Position numbers and translations under genes: made by a program | Shown here: positions 7,530 through 14,794 of the stretch, piece after piece | How the letters are laid out: each line of letters opens with the position of its first letter | Position numbering within the stretch: position 1 is the stretch's first letter | The notes under the pieces: model-generated | Databases searched by the model: none | What the model saw: only the letters and a program-made list of their open reading frames with translations | Told to the model about the DNA's origin: nothing | Assembly: GCA_945865705.1 (NCBI GenBank) | Contig: CAMBEY010000023.1 | Coordinates: 1 to 17,773 of the forward strand | DNA from: Candidatus Sulfopaludibacter sp. SbA3 | GTDB taxonomy: Bacteria > Acidobacteriota > Terriglobia > 2-12-FULL-54-10 | DNA: 17,773 nucleotides | Reading direction: 5' to 3'

Positions 7530-8705
7530 TTATATTTCACCGACAGGAAGTTTCAAGGGCCTGCGCTTATCCAGCGCGTTCAGCACCAGCGCCGCCGAAC
7601 GATAGATGGCGTGCACGAATTTTCCATACGGCATGGTGATAAATAGCCCCGCAACTATGCCAAGATGAATGGCCAACACTGCGCCCATCGCGGAAGACTC
7701 CCGCAGGATCAGCAACAAAAATCCGGTAAGGCTGGTGAGAAAAAGCATGGCCAGAAACGTCGTATCCATTCCCGACTGCTTGCGGTCCTGCGTCTCGGGA
7801 TCGCGAATAATTTTCAGCCACAGCAGGCCCACCGGCCCGATCAGCAGTCCGATGCCGCCGATGGTTCCGAAAATAACAGGGACGCTGAGCAGCGCATAGG
7901 GCGCTTTCCATCCCATCACGTTGTGATAGAAGGCCGCCACGCTGGTTGCGGCGAAACAGAGGAGGAAACCGTAGAAAGTCAGATGATGGAACGTCCGCCG
8001 CGCGGTGGAGGGCACTTCGTCGGGATACGCGCAACCTTCTCCGCCTCCATCCAAATAGCGCAGCGTCATCGCGTCTACCATCGCCTGCTTCAACGCGCGC
8101 ATGTCAAACAGCGTGGAGAGCGGCTCACCAAGGTCGCGCCAGAATCGATATAGACCGGCAGCGAAGGCCACGCAAACGCCGATCCCCAGCAATGAAAATA
8201 GCGCAACCATCGCGCCGTGCGGCATCACACGATAGAAGGCGCCATCAGCTACCGCGTGCGCGCCGAAGAAAACGCCCGGCGTGGCAACCGTGTACAGATA
8301 GACCAGAAACAGCAGCGGCGCGATCAATGCACCCAGCGCCAAAGCCAAACCGTTATGCGCGAATAATCCCTTCAGCGCACCGGGCCAGGCGTACTCGCGA
8401 TAGGTCTGGCGGCGAATCTCCGCCATGGTCTGCGGGATATGAACTGCGAATTCATGCGGCGGCGCGTACTGGCAGGAGTAATAACACTCGCCACAATCGT
8501 GGCAAAGATTGGCGAGATACAGAAGGTCCTTCTCGCCGAATTCCATGCGCCGTTCCATCGCGGGGAAAACAGCGCAGAAGCCTTCACAGTAGCGGCAGGC
8601 GTTGCAGATGCGCATGACACGCTCGCCATCCTGCAAGATGGCCAGCGTCAGTTTACCCGTTTCGCCGATGGTTACTAAAGATGTTTGCGGGTTAGGCGTG
8701 GGCAC
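7530..8705 (-). CDS. tcuB: TcuB-type 4Fe-4S membrane electron-transfer protein
   Basis: Membrane iron-sulfur protein that re-oxidises the reduced flavin of TcuA and passes electrons to the respiratory chain; in Salmonella TcuB does this for tricarballylate dehydrogenase. Two CxxCxxCxxxC cluster motifs, Cys34/37/40/44 and Cys68/71/74/78, form a cytoplasmic ferredoxin-like head. They are followed by about six hydrophobic segments, near 110-135, 155-180, 220-240, 250-280, 295-315 and 325-350. Length is 391 residues from the GTG at 8705, close to the roughly 380 I know for TcuB. This start is chosen over the frame's earlier in-frame codons (up to 8870) because AGGAGG lies nine bases before it and because the upstream part overlaps tcuA and looks like shadow translation. 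It overlaps the tcuA stop by 14 bp, so translation is likely coupled. Confidence 0.94.
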   Translation of the reverse strand: MPTPNPQTSLVTIGETGKLTLAILQDGERVMRICNACRYCEGFCAVFPAMERRMEFGEKDLLYLANLCHDCGECYYSCQYAPPHEFAVHIPQTMAEIRRQTYREYAWPGALKGLFAHNGLALALGALIAPLLFLVYLYTVATPGVFFGAHAVADGAFYRVMPHGAMVALFSLLGIGVCVAFAAGLYRFWRDLGEPLSTLFDMRALKQAMVDAMTLRYLDGGGEGCAYPDEVPSTARRTFHHLTFYGFLLCFAATSVAAFYHNVMGWKAPYALLSVPVIFGTIGGIGLLIGPVGLLWLKIIRDPETQDRKQSGMDTTFLAMLFLTSLTGFLLLILRESSAMGAVLAIHLGIVAGLFITMPYGKFVHAIYRSAALVLNALDKRRPLKLPVGEI

Positions 8706-10086
8706 GGCGCGCAGCCTCCTCTCCGGCGATACGGCCGAACACCGTGCCGATGGCCATGCCGAGACCCGCGAGATACCCCTTGCCCAAAATGTTCCCTGCC
8801 ATAATCTCACCGGCAGCGAAGACATTGTCCAACTTCCGGTTCTCCTCGAAGCAAACCTCAGCGCGCTCATTCACCGCCACGCCCAGGTAGGTGAAGGTGA
8901 TGCCGGGGCGCAGTGGGTAGGCGTAATACGGTGGCCGTTCGATGCGGCGCGCCCAGTGCGATTTCGCCGGCTGCAAGCCTTCGGTCGAGCAGTTGTCGAG
9001 GATGGCGTGATCAAATTTTCCCGGGCGCACCGCGGCATTGTACTCAGCCACGGTACGCTCCAACGCCTGCGGATCAAGCTTCAAGGCGTCCGCCAGCTCG
9101 CGCAGCGAGCGCGCCTGAATGGGCGGAAACACGGGCGGCATGAACGCACCCATCGCCTGCGAATCGATGATCGTGTATGCGATCTGCTCCGGCTGCTGCG
9201 CGACAAGCCGTCCCCAAATCGCGTAGCGCTTCGGCCAGAAATCTTCGCCCTCATCGTAGAAGCGCTGCGCATGCTGATTGACGGTGATGCCGAGCGAGAC
9301 GCAATCGACACGCGTGATGATCCCTCCATCAAAGCGCGGCGCGCGCGCGTCAATGGCCACGCAGTGGCATTGCGTGGGGTCAGAGACGGTCCGCGCGCCT
9401 TGATTCATCAGCAGGCGCAGGATGTGGCCGTTGTCGTAGGGCGTGCCGCGAATCAGAAAATTATTGGCAGCCTCGCCCCAGGCCGAGCGCAGCCACTCGA
9501 TGTTGGCTTGAAATCCACCCGCCGCGGCCACCAGCGTTTTAGCCCGTACAACCTCAGTGAATCCCTTGCGCACGACGACGGCGGAGTGAAATCGCCCATC
9601 ACGAAAATTCAGTTCGTTCACTTCGGCGTTGTACTCGATCTCGATCCCCATTTTTTCCGCGGCGCGATAATAGCCATTCATCAGCGCCTTTCCGCCGCCG
9701 AGAAAGAAGGCATTGGTGCGCGAGAGATGCAGCGTCCCGCCGAGTGATGGTTGAAATCGCGCGCCGTGCGCGCGCATCCACGGGCGGCACTCAGAGGTCT
9801 GGCGGATGACCATGCGCGCCAGCTTTTCGTCGGTGTGGCCGGCGGTTACCTTGAGCAAGTCTTCCCAATATTCATTTTCGCCATAGGCGTCGGTGAGCAC
9901 ATCGGCGGGCGCATCGTGCATGCAGCGGAAGTTGCGCGTGTGGCGGCTGTTGCCGCCGCGAAAATGTCGCGGCGCGGCCTCCAGCACAATCACGCTGGCG
10001 CCGGCCTGGCGCGCGGTGATGGCGGCGCATAGCGCGGCATTGCCGCCACCAACGATCAACACATCATAAAGCTGATTGGTGTCCAA
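8692..10086 (-). CDS. tcuA: TcuA-type FAD-dependent tricarballylate dehydrogenase
   Basis: Flavoprotein of the fumarate reductase/succinate dehydrogenase superfamily. In Salmonella TcuA oxidises tricarballylate to cis-aconitate. It has 464 residues. The FAD-binding Rossmann loop GGGNAALCAA starts at residue 13, followed by VIVLEAAPRHFRGGNSRHTRNF, a stretch I recognise from TcuA. The C-terminal FAD motif FAAGEIMAGNILGKGYLAGL (from residue 423) and the GGFQANIEWL segment also fit TcuA closely. The start must be the TTG at 10086: an in-frame TGA lies only nine bases upstream and the FAD fold begins at once. GAGTGAG is a weak ribosome-binding site. The gene sits 30 bp downstream of the MBL/rhodanese gene and overlaps tcuB. 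The true substrate could be another substituted di- or tricarboxylate, since the family is broader than tricarballylate. Confidence 0.94.
   Translation of the reverse strand: MDTNQLYDVLIVGGGNAALCAAITARQAGASVIVLEAAPRHFRGGNSRHTRNFRCMHDAPADVLTDAYGENEYWEDLLKVTAGHTDEKLARMVIRQTSECRPWMRAHGARFQPSLGGTLHLSRTNAFFLGGGKALMNGYYRAAEKMGIEIEYNAEVNELNFRDGRFHSAVVVRKGFTEVVRAKTLVAAAGGFQANIEWLRSAWGEAANNFLIRGTPYDNGHILRLLMNQGARTVSDPTQCHCVAIDARAPRFDGGIITRVDCVSLGITVNQHAQRFYDEGEDFWPKRYAIWGRLVAQQPEQIAYTIIDSQAMGAFMPPVFPPIQARSLRELADALKLDPQALERTVAEYNAAVRPGKFDHAILDNCSTEGLQPAKSHWARRIERPPYYAYPLRPGITFTYLGVAVNERAEVCFEENRKLDNVFAAGEIMAGNILGKGYLAGLGMAIGTVFGRIAGEEAARRAHA
8715..8720 (-). promoter_or_regulatory. Ribosome-binding site deciding the tcuB start
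   Basis: The minus strand reads AGGAGG, a full anti-16S match, nine bases before the GTG at 8705 and inside the last codons of tcuA. It sets the tcuB start and suggests that ribosomes finishing tcuA feed directly into tcuB. Confidence 0.8.
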
Positions 10087-10116
10087 GCTTACTCACTCTC
10101 GCATTGCGTTGCTTAT

Positions 10117-11520
10117 CTATTGCGCCGGCACGGCTGTCGTTTCCACAGGCAGTTGCAGCGCCAGCCACGCATCGTACCCACCCACCAGATTGATCACTTC
10201 GCGCAGGCCCGCCCGCTCCAGCAAGCTGCACGCGATGGCGCTACGGTATCCGCTCTTGCAATGTACGACGGAGGGCCGCGCACGATCCAGATCACTCAGA
10301 TGCTTGCTCAATTGATCGAGCGGTCGAAACGTCGCACCCGGAAGATGGCCTTCTTTCCATTCGCCGCTTCGGCGCACGTCCAGCACATTAAAAGTGCCCG
10401 GCTCCTCGCGCATCATGCGCGCCAGCTCCGGAGCGGTTATTTGCGGGAGCCGCACCACATCGTGTCCGGCGTTGATCCACGCGGTGATGCCTTCGTCGAG
10501 AAATCCCATGGTGCCGTCGAGTCCCACGCGCGACAGCCGCAGCCGAGCCGCTTCGACCTGCTCGGCATTCTCGGCGATCAGGATGAGCCGTGCGTCCAGG
10601 CCGAGCAACGAACCTGCCCAGAAAGCGAACTGCCCGCTGAGAGAAATGTGCAATGAGCCGGAGATATGCGCACCGGAGAATTGGTCGGTGGGCCGCACGT
10701 CGAGCAGCACCGCTCCCTTTGTCACCTCCGCCATCACATCCGCAGGCGACAGTGCTCGCAGTGGCGGCAGAGCCTCCAGCGCGGGCGCGCCAGCGCGATT
10801 GATCTCGGCGTCCAGCGCGAAATAGCCGGGCCTCTCCGGCAGCTCCGCGGTCAGCAATTTCACGAACTCGTCCTGCGATCGCGCCTGCAACGCGTAGTTC
10901 CCCGCCCGCTCTTTGCCAATCGTGGAAACGCGCTCTTCGCTCAATCGGCGCCCGCACATGGAGCCGGCCCCGTGCGCGGGATACACTTCCACAGTGTCGG
11001 CCAACGGCAGCAGCTTGGTTTGCAAACTGGTATAGAGCATGGCGGCCAATTCCTGCGGCGTTTTGTCGGCGGACAGATCCGGTCGCCCCACATCCCCGAT
11101 GAAGAGTGTGTCGCCTGTCAACACGGCGGATGGCTCCGGCCCCTTGTCCAAATCAGTTACCAACACCGAGATACTTTCCATCGTGTGTCCTGGCGTTTCC
11201 AGGAAGCGCAGTTTGCAGCGGCCAAACGTTATCTGGTCGCCATCATGAACCGGCACATGAGCAAACGTCGCGCCCGCGCGGTGGCCCAGATAAATCTTCG
11301 CGCCGGTGCGGTCAGCCAGCTCGCGATGGCCAGAGACAAAATCGGCGCGCAGGTGGGTTTCGATGATGTGCTGAATCTTCAGGCCGTGCTCCGCCGCGAA
11401 GTCCTCATAAATTTTTACGTCGCGCTGCGGATCGACCACGGCAGCCACGCCCTCCGATCCGATCAGGTAGGAGGCGTGCGACAGGCAGGCGAGATAGAAG
11501 GATTCGAAGATCATCGGCAT
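10117..11520 (-). CDS. MBL-fold / double rhodanese protein (persulfide dioxygenase-rhodanese type)
   Basis: Fusion of an ETHE1-like metallo-beta-lactamase domain (about 1-245) with two rhodanese domains (about 255-355 and 362-460); 467 residues. ETHE1-type enzymes oxidise glutathione persulfide to sulfite, and rhodaneses move sulfane sulfur. The mononuclear iron ligands known from ETHE1 have clear counterparts: His56 in THLRADF, His112 in PGHTMES and Asp137 in LTGDTLF; His183 (YPAHGAGS) is also present. The second His and the final His of the canonical HxHxDH are Arg58 and Phe61, which fits a one-metal site. The first rhodanese lacks a catalytic Cys (ILIAENAEQ), while the second has Cys421 in VVHCKSGYRS. 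The ATG at 11520 is chosen because family homology begins there; ATG 11514 is possible. Ribosome-binding signal is weak. It heads the tcuAB-tctCBA row, 30 bp before tcuA. It is cytoplasmic by the lack of a signal. Confidence 0.93.
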   Translation of the reverse strand: MPMIFESFYLACLSHASYLIGSEGVAAVVDPQRDVKIYEDFAAEHGLKIQHIIETHLRADFVSGHRELADRTGAKIYLGHRAGATFAHVPVHDGDQITFGRCKLRFLETPGHTMESISVLVTDLDKGPEPSAVLTGDTLFIGDVGRPDLSADKTPQELAAMLYTSLQTKLLPLADTVEVYPAHGAGSMCGRRLSEERVSTIGKERAGNYALQARSQDEFVKLLTAELPERPGYFALDAEINRAGAPALEALPPLRALSPADVMAEVTKGAVLLDVRPTDQFSGAHISGSLHISLSGQFAFWAGSLLGLDARLILIAENAEQVEAARLRLSRVGLDGTMGFLDEGITAWINAGHDVVRLPQITAPELARMMREEPGTFNVLDVRRSGEWKEGHLPGATFRPLDQLSKHLSDLDRARPSVVHCKSGYRSAIACSLLERAGLREVINLVGGYDAWLALQLPVETTAVPAQ

Positions 11521-11545
11521 CGCTCTATTGTATTCGCAAAATGCA

Positions 11546-11704
11546 TGATCCGAGCCGCGACAGTCCTGAAGTGGCCACCATGTGAAGTAGCGCGAAAACC
11601 AATGCAAGACTCAAACCCATGTCGACCCGCATTATCCAGAGTCATTCAGCCTAGTGGCGCTGATTTACATCGCGGCCGCTCCATGACTGTCGCGGCTCGG
11701 ATCA
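11546..11704. repeat. GAGCCGCG palindrome, copy 2, long-loop form
   Basis: The arms at 11546-11565 and 11685-11704 are a perfect 20-bp inverted repeat (TGATCCGAGCCGCGACAGTC). Similarity continues inward imperfectly for about ten more bases (CTGAAGTGGCC against ATGGAGCGGCC). The interior of about 119 bases has no gene; it contains no strong promoter that I can see. The right arm's last three bases (11702-11704) are the stop codon of the TRAP permease, and the left arm ends 25 bp before the MBL/rhodanese ATG. The arm is closely related to that at 15982-16010 (shared GAGCCGCGAC-GTCA-GGAGCGG outline). Confidence 0.85.
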
Positions 11705-13588
11705 CGCGCGCTTGCGCCATTGGCTCGTCAGGACCGCCGCCGCGAGGATCACGCCAGGGATGTCCGTGTACAGGCCGGGGATCAGCAGGAGAATGCCGCC
11801 GGCCAGCAGCATGGCGCGCTCCCACCAGAGAGCGCGCGCCATCAGCCAGCCTTCGATGCCAGCGGCCAGCAAAATCACACCGCTGATGGAAGTGGCGGCG
11901 GCGATGACCACTTCAACCACGGTGCCGCGCAGCAGCAGCGCCGGTTGGTAGACAAAGATGAAGGGCACCAGAAATGCAACGATCCCCAGGCGCACCGCGC
12001 GGAAGCCCACTTCGTTAGGATCAGCGCCAGCGATACCGGCGGTGGCGAACGCGGCGACGGCGACGGGTGGCGTGATGGCCGACAGGCAGGCGAAGTATAA
12101 AACGAACATATGCGCGGAGAGCACTGGAATGCCCAGCCGCACCAGCGCGGGGACGGCGACCACCGCCGTCAGAATATAGGCCGACGGCGTGGGCATGCCC
12201 ATGCCCAGAATGAGGCAGATGATCATGGTAATGATCAGCGCGGGGAGTAGGTTCTGCCCGGCCATCTCAAACAACATGCCGCTGAATTTTCCACCGAGGC
12301 CGGTGATGGCGAATGATCCGACCAGGATTCCCGCCGAGGCCGTCGCGCCCACCACCATCACGGTGGCGCGCGCACTCTCATCGAGCACGTCGGCGATCTT
12401 CGAGAGTCCCATGCGCGTCTCGGGCCGCACCCAGGAGACCATTACCGTCAGCGCAGCGGCGATGCCCGCGGCCTTCACGGGATTGGTGGCGGTCAGCAGG
12501 AGCCAACTCAGCGCGAGGATGGGAATCACGAACTGCCAGTTGCGCGCGATCAGTTCGCGGAACGGCGGGCCGGCTTGCTCGGGCGCGGTTTCCTTGTTTT
12601 CCTTAAGCGCCTGGAAATGCAACTGAGCGAGCGGACACAAATAATAAAGGATGCCGGGCAGCGTGGCGGCAATGGCAATGTTGACGTAGCGGATGCCAGT
12701 GAACTCGGCCATCAGAAATGCCGCCGAGCCCATGATGGGCGGCATGATGCCTCCGCCAGTGGCGGCCACGGCAACAATCGCTCCCGCCTCGGCGGCTTTA
12801 TAGCCGACGCGTTTCATGAATGGAATCGTGAACGTACCCGTGGTCACGGCGTCCGAGGTGGGTGAGCCCGAGAACATGCCGAACAGGCCGCAGGAGATCA
12901 CCGCAACCTTGGCGGCGCCGCCCGTCGCGCGCGCGGCCAGCGATTGCGCAAGTCCCATGAAGAACTCGCCCGCGCCGGAATGAAACAGCGCCACGCCGAA
13001 GATGACGAACATGAAAACGTATGTGGCCGCCACCGCCAGCGGCGCGCCGAAGATGCCGTTGAGGGTGAAGACCATTTGATCGAGAAATTCCGGCACGGTA
13101 TAGACGCGGTGCGAGAACACCCCGGGCAGCATATGTCCCGCCAGAGCATACGCGGCGAAGACCACGGCGATCACCAGCACGGCCCAGCCGACGTAGCGGC
13201 GAGTGAGGTCGAGCACCAGCAGCAACATGAGCGCGCCGACTACAATGTCCACGTCGGTGAGCGAGTCCACCAGCGGCCAGCGATAGAGGTAGCGGTCAAT
13301 CTGCGAGAAGAAATACGCGCCACAGCCCGCCGCCAGCATTGCTTCCATGATCTCGACGGTGTTGGGCGCGTCGCGGTACGCACTGCGCTCGGGACGGTGG
13401 CCGAGAAAGGCAAGCGTCAGAATGCCAGTGAGGAAGATGGCCCGTTGCAACAGCGGGTCCACGGTGCTGAGGACCACCAACCAGATTTGAAAAATCGAGA
13501 ATACGACAGCGAACCAATGCAGGAATGGTTTCCAGCGGGTGTGGTCAGCGGCGGTCGAAAAGATCAAGTCGGCTCCAAGGTTGGTCAT
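11702..13588 (-). CDS. TRAP transporter fused permease (DctQM-type, TAXI group)
   Basis: Fused small-plus-large membrane subunit of a TRAP transporter, 628 residues, the usual size for the 4TM/12TM fusions that partner TAXI binding proteins. The first 150 or so residues hold about four hydrophobic segments (the DctQ-like part). The remainder carries the DctM-like transport domain, with the Na+/substrate loop LFGMFSGSPTSDAVTTGTF and then ATGGGIMPPIMGSAAFLMAE. In the second half GMGMPTPSAYI and FACLSAITPPVAVAAF are the repeat-symmetric counterparts. It would import an organic acid using the sodium gradient. The frame reaches a TTG at 13591; the ATG at 13588 is preferred. No good ribosome-binding site is seen. 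It follows the TAXI gene by 123 bp containing a hairpin repeat, and its TGA is part of a palindrome arm. Confidence 0.95.
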   Translation of the reverse strand: MTNLGADLIFSTAADHTRWKPFLHWFAVVFSIFQIWLVVLSTVDPLLQRAIFLTGILTLAFLGHRPERSAYRDAPNTVEIMEAMLAAGCGAYFFSQIDRYLYRWPLVDSLTDVDIVVGALMLLLVLDLTRRYVGWAVLVIAVVFAAYALAGHMLPGVFSHRVYTVPEFLDQMVFTLNGIFGAPLAVAATYVFMFVIFGVALFHSGAGEFFMGLAQSLAARATGGAAKVAVISCGLFGMFSGSPTSDAVTTGTFTIPFMKRVGYKAAEAGAIVAVAATGGGIMPPIMGSAAFLMAEFTGIRYVNIAIAATLPGILYYLCPLAQLHFQALKENKETAPEQAGPPFRELIARNWQFVIPILALSWLLLTATNPVKAAGIAAALTVMVSWVRPETRMGLSKIADVLDESARATVMVVGATASAGILVGSFAITGLGGKFSGMLFEMAGQNLLPALIITMIICLILGMGMPTPSAYILTAVVAVPALVRLGIPVLSAHMFVLYFACLSAITPPVAVAAFATAGIAGADPNEVGFRAVRLGIVAFLVPFIFVYQPALLLRGTVVEVVIAAATSISGVILLAAGIEGWLMARALWWERAMLLAGGILLLIPGLYTDIPGVILAAAVLTSQWRKRA

Positions 13589-13608
13589 CAAATTTACATC
13601 ATCATGAC

Positions 13609-13698
13609 TGTCATTCTGAGCGTAGCGAAGAACCTGCTTTTCGGACCCGTGCAGCCTGCCCAGGAAAGCAGATCCTCTTCGCTGCGCTCAGGATGACA
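13609..13698. repeat. TGTCATYCTGAGCG hairpin repeat, copy 2, between TAXI gene and TRAP permease gene
   Basis: The arms at 13609-13640 and 13665-13698 are inverted repeats of 32 and 34 bases, TGTCATTCTGAGCGTAGCGA... against ...TCGCTGCGCTCAGGATGACA, continuing through CTGCTTT / AAAGCAG. The loop is only about 24 bases. It begins 20 bp upstream of the TRAP permease ATG and ends 13 bp after the TAXI stop. It is the same family as 6412-6492. Confidence 0.9.
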
Positions 13699-13711
13699 GC
13701 CGAGTGGAATT

Positions 13712-14728
13712 TCAAAGCGCAGGTGGGAGCAACCCCGCCTCGCTATAAAACCGCGCCGCGCCGGGGTGCAGAGGGATATTACTGACCTGCGACATGGTCT
13801 CGCCGGTCAGCGACTTCATCGAGCGATGCACGGATCGCAGATAATCAAGATTCTTGAACAGCGCGCGCGTAAGATCGTACACCTCCTGCTCGGGCATCTG
13901 CGCGTTGACAATGAGCACGCAGTTGTCGCTGAAGGTGGCAACAGGATCCGGCGCGAAGCGGTACGTTCCCCCGGGAATGACCGTGCGATAAGTCCCGAGC
14001 TTCTGATTCACCGCGGCGATGGCCGCTTCCGAAATTGGCAATAGACGAAACTGGTGCTGGACGCTGGCCTCGGTAATGTTGGTCTCAGGAAACTGCACGC
14101 TCAGAGCCAGCGCGTCGAGCGAATCGTCGATCATCAATTCCATGGAAGGCACCAGCGCGCGGAAATAAACTTTGCCGCCCCAGGACTCGATGTCCTCATA
14201 GCTCATGCCGTAGGCGGCGAGCACCAGACGGCTGGCCGTCTCCATGAGCGAGCCGCGGTACATCACGCTGAGGCGCAGGGGAATACGCTGTTCTTTAATC
14301 TGCTCCAGCGAGGTAATGCCCGAAGCCTCACGGACCAGGAAGTGATAGGCCGAGTCGGTGTAGACGCGGGAGATGGCGCGGACGTTGGGATATTTTTTCG
14401 TGTACGGCGGCTGGCCCTCGATGGCGAGGCGTCCCATCGCCGAGTGCAACATGCCGAGCTGCACGCGACCGGTGTCGACCAGCGCGGCATTCGCGCCGTC
14501 CATGCCCACTTCATGCGTGATCGCCACGCCATGATTCTCGCGCCGCAACGTGTTGGCCACGCCTTCGCTGATGGCCGACCATGCGCCTGACATCGAGCCG
14601 CCCGCCAGCGTTAGTTTGGTTTGGTTGGCACCACCGCCGCAGCCGCCCAGCGCCGCAGCCAGCGCGATCACCAGCGCAATGCGCCCACGGCGTGGCGGGA
14701 TCGGCAAGAATGATGGTCTAAATTTCAT
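13712..14728 (-). CDS. TAXI family TRAP transporter solute-binding lipoprotein
   Basis: Solute-binding protein of the TAXI type, 338 residues, partner of the fused permease downstream. A basic, proline-rich leader (MKFRPSFLPIPPRRGR) precedes a hydrophobic stretch and the lipobox LGGC, with Cys30 as the predicted lipidation site. It is therefore probably anchored in a membrane rather than free in the periplasm. The mature start TLAGGSMSGAWSAISEGVAN is the classic TAXI opening (family consensus 'GG..G.wY..g..ia'), followed by HEVGMDGANAALVDTGRVQLGM. TAXI proteins with known ligands bind glutamate, glutamine or 2-oxoacids; the ligand here cannot be read from sequence. The ATG at 14728 has no clear ribosome-binding site. 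It lies 66 bp after the ion-channel gene on the same strand. Confidence 0.94.
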   Translation of the reverse strand: MKFRPSFLPIPPRRGRIALVIALAAALGGCGGGANQTKLTLAGGSMSGAWSAISEGVANTLRRENHGVAITHEVGMDGANAALVDTGRVQLGMLHSAMGRLAIEGQPPYTKKYPNVRAISRVYTDSAYHFLVREASGITSLEQIKEQRIPLRLSVMYRGSLMETASRLVLAAYGMSYEDIESWGGKVYFRALVPSMELMIDDSLDALALSVQFPETNITEASVQHQFRLLPISEAAIAAVNQKLGTYRTVIPGGTYRFAPDPVATFSDNCVLIVNAQMPEQEVYDLTRALFKNLDYLRSVHRSMKSLTGETMSQVSNIPLHPGAARFYSEAGLLPPAL

Positions 14729-14794
14729 ATTGACGATGATGCCCAGCCACGCTAAACGGCTTTGCGGCTCGGTTCGGGCGGCACCGGCGCGCTG

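Noticed and set aside
8706..8870. Upstream extension of tcuB within tcuA to 8870
   Set aside because: The extension overlaps tcuA by about 180 bp and has shadow-like sequence; the GTG at 8705 has AGGAGG and gives the family length.
8602..9747. Long open frame on the + strand opposite tcuA and tcuB (381 codons)
   Set aside because: It is antisense to a protein with clear FAD motifs, is rich in Arg/His/Ala as expected for complement-strand reading of GC-rich codons, and shows no domain or ribosome-binding site.
11566..11684. Interior of the long-loop palindrome as a small RNA or promoter for the MBL gene
   Set aside because: A GATAAT-like box (11631-11636, minus strand) lacks any -35 partner and no conserved RNA fold is apparent; not supportable.
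10666..11886. Long open frame on the + strand opposite the MBL/rhodanese gene (406 codons)
   Set aside because: It runs across the MBL gene, through the palindrome and into the TRAP gene; composition is that of a shadow frame and no family features are visible.
12944..13696. Open frame on the + strand opposite the TRAP permease N-terminal half (250 codons)
   Set aside because: It reads the complement of membrane-helix codons as Asp/Glu/His/Gln-rich sequence and ends inside the hairpin repeat; not a gene.
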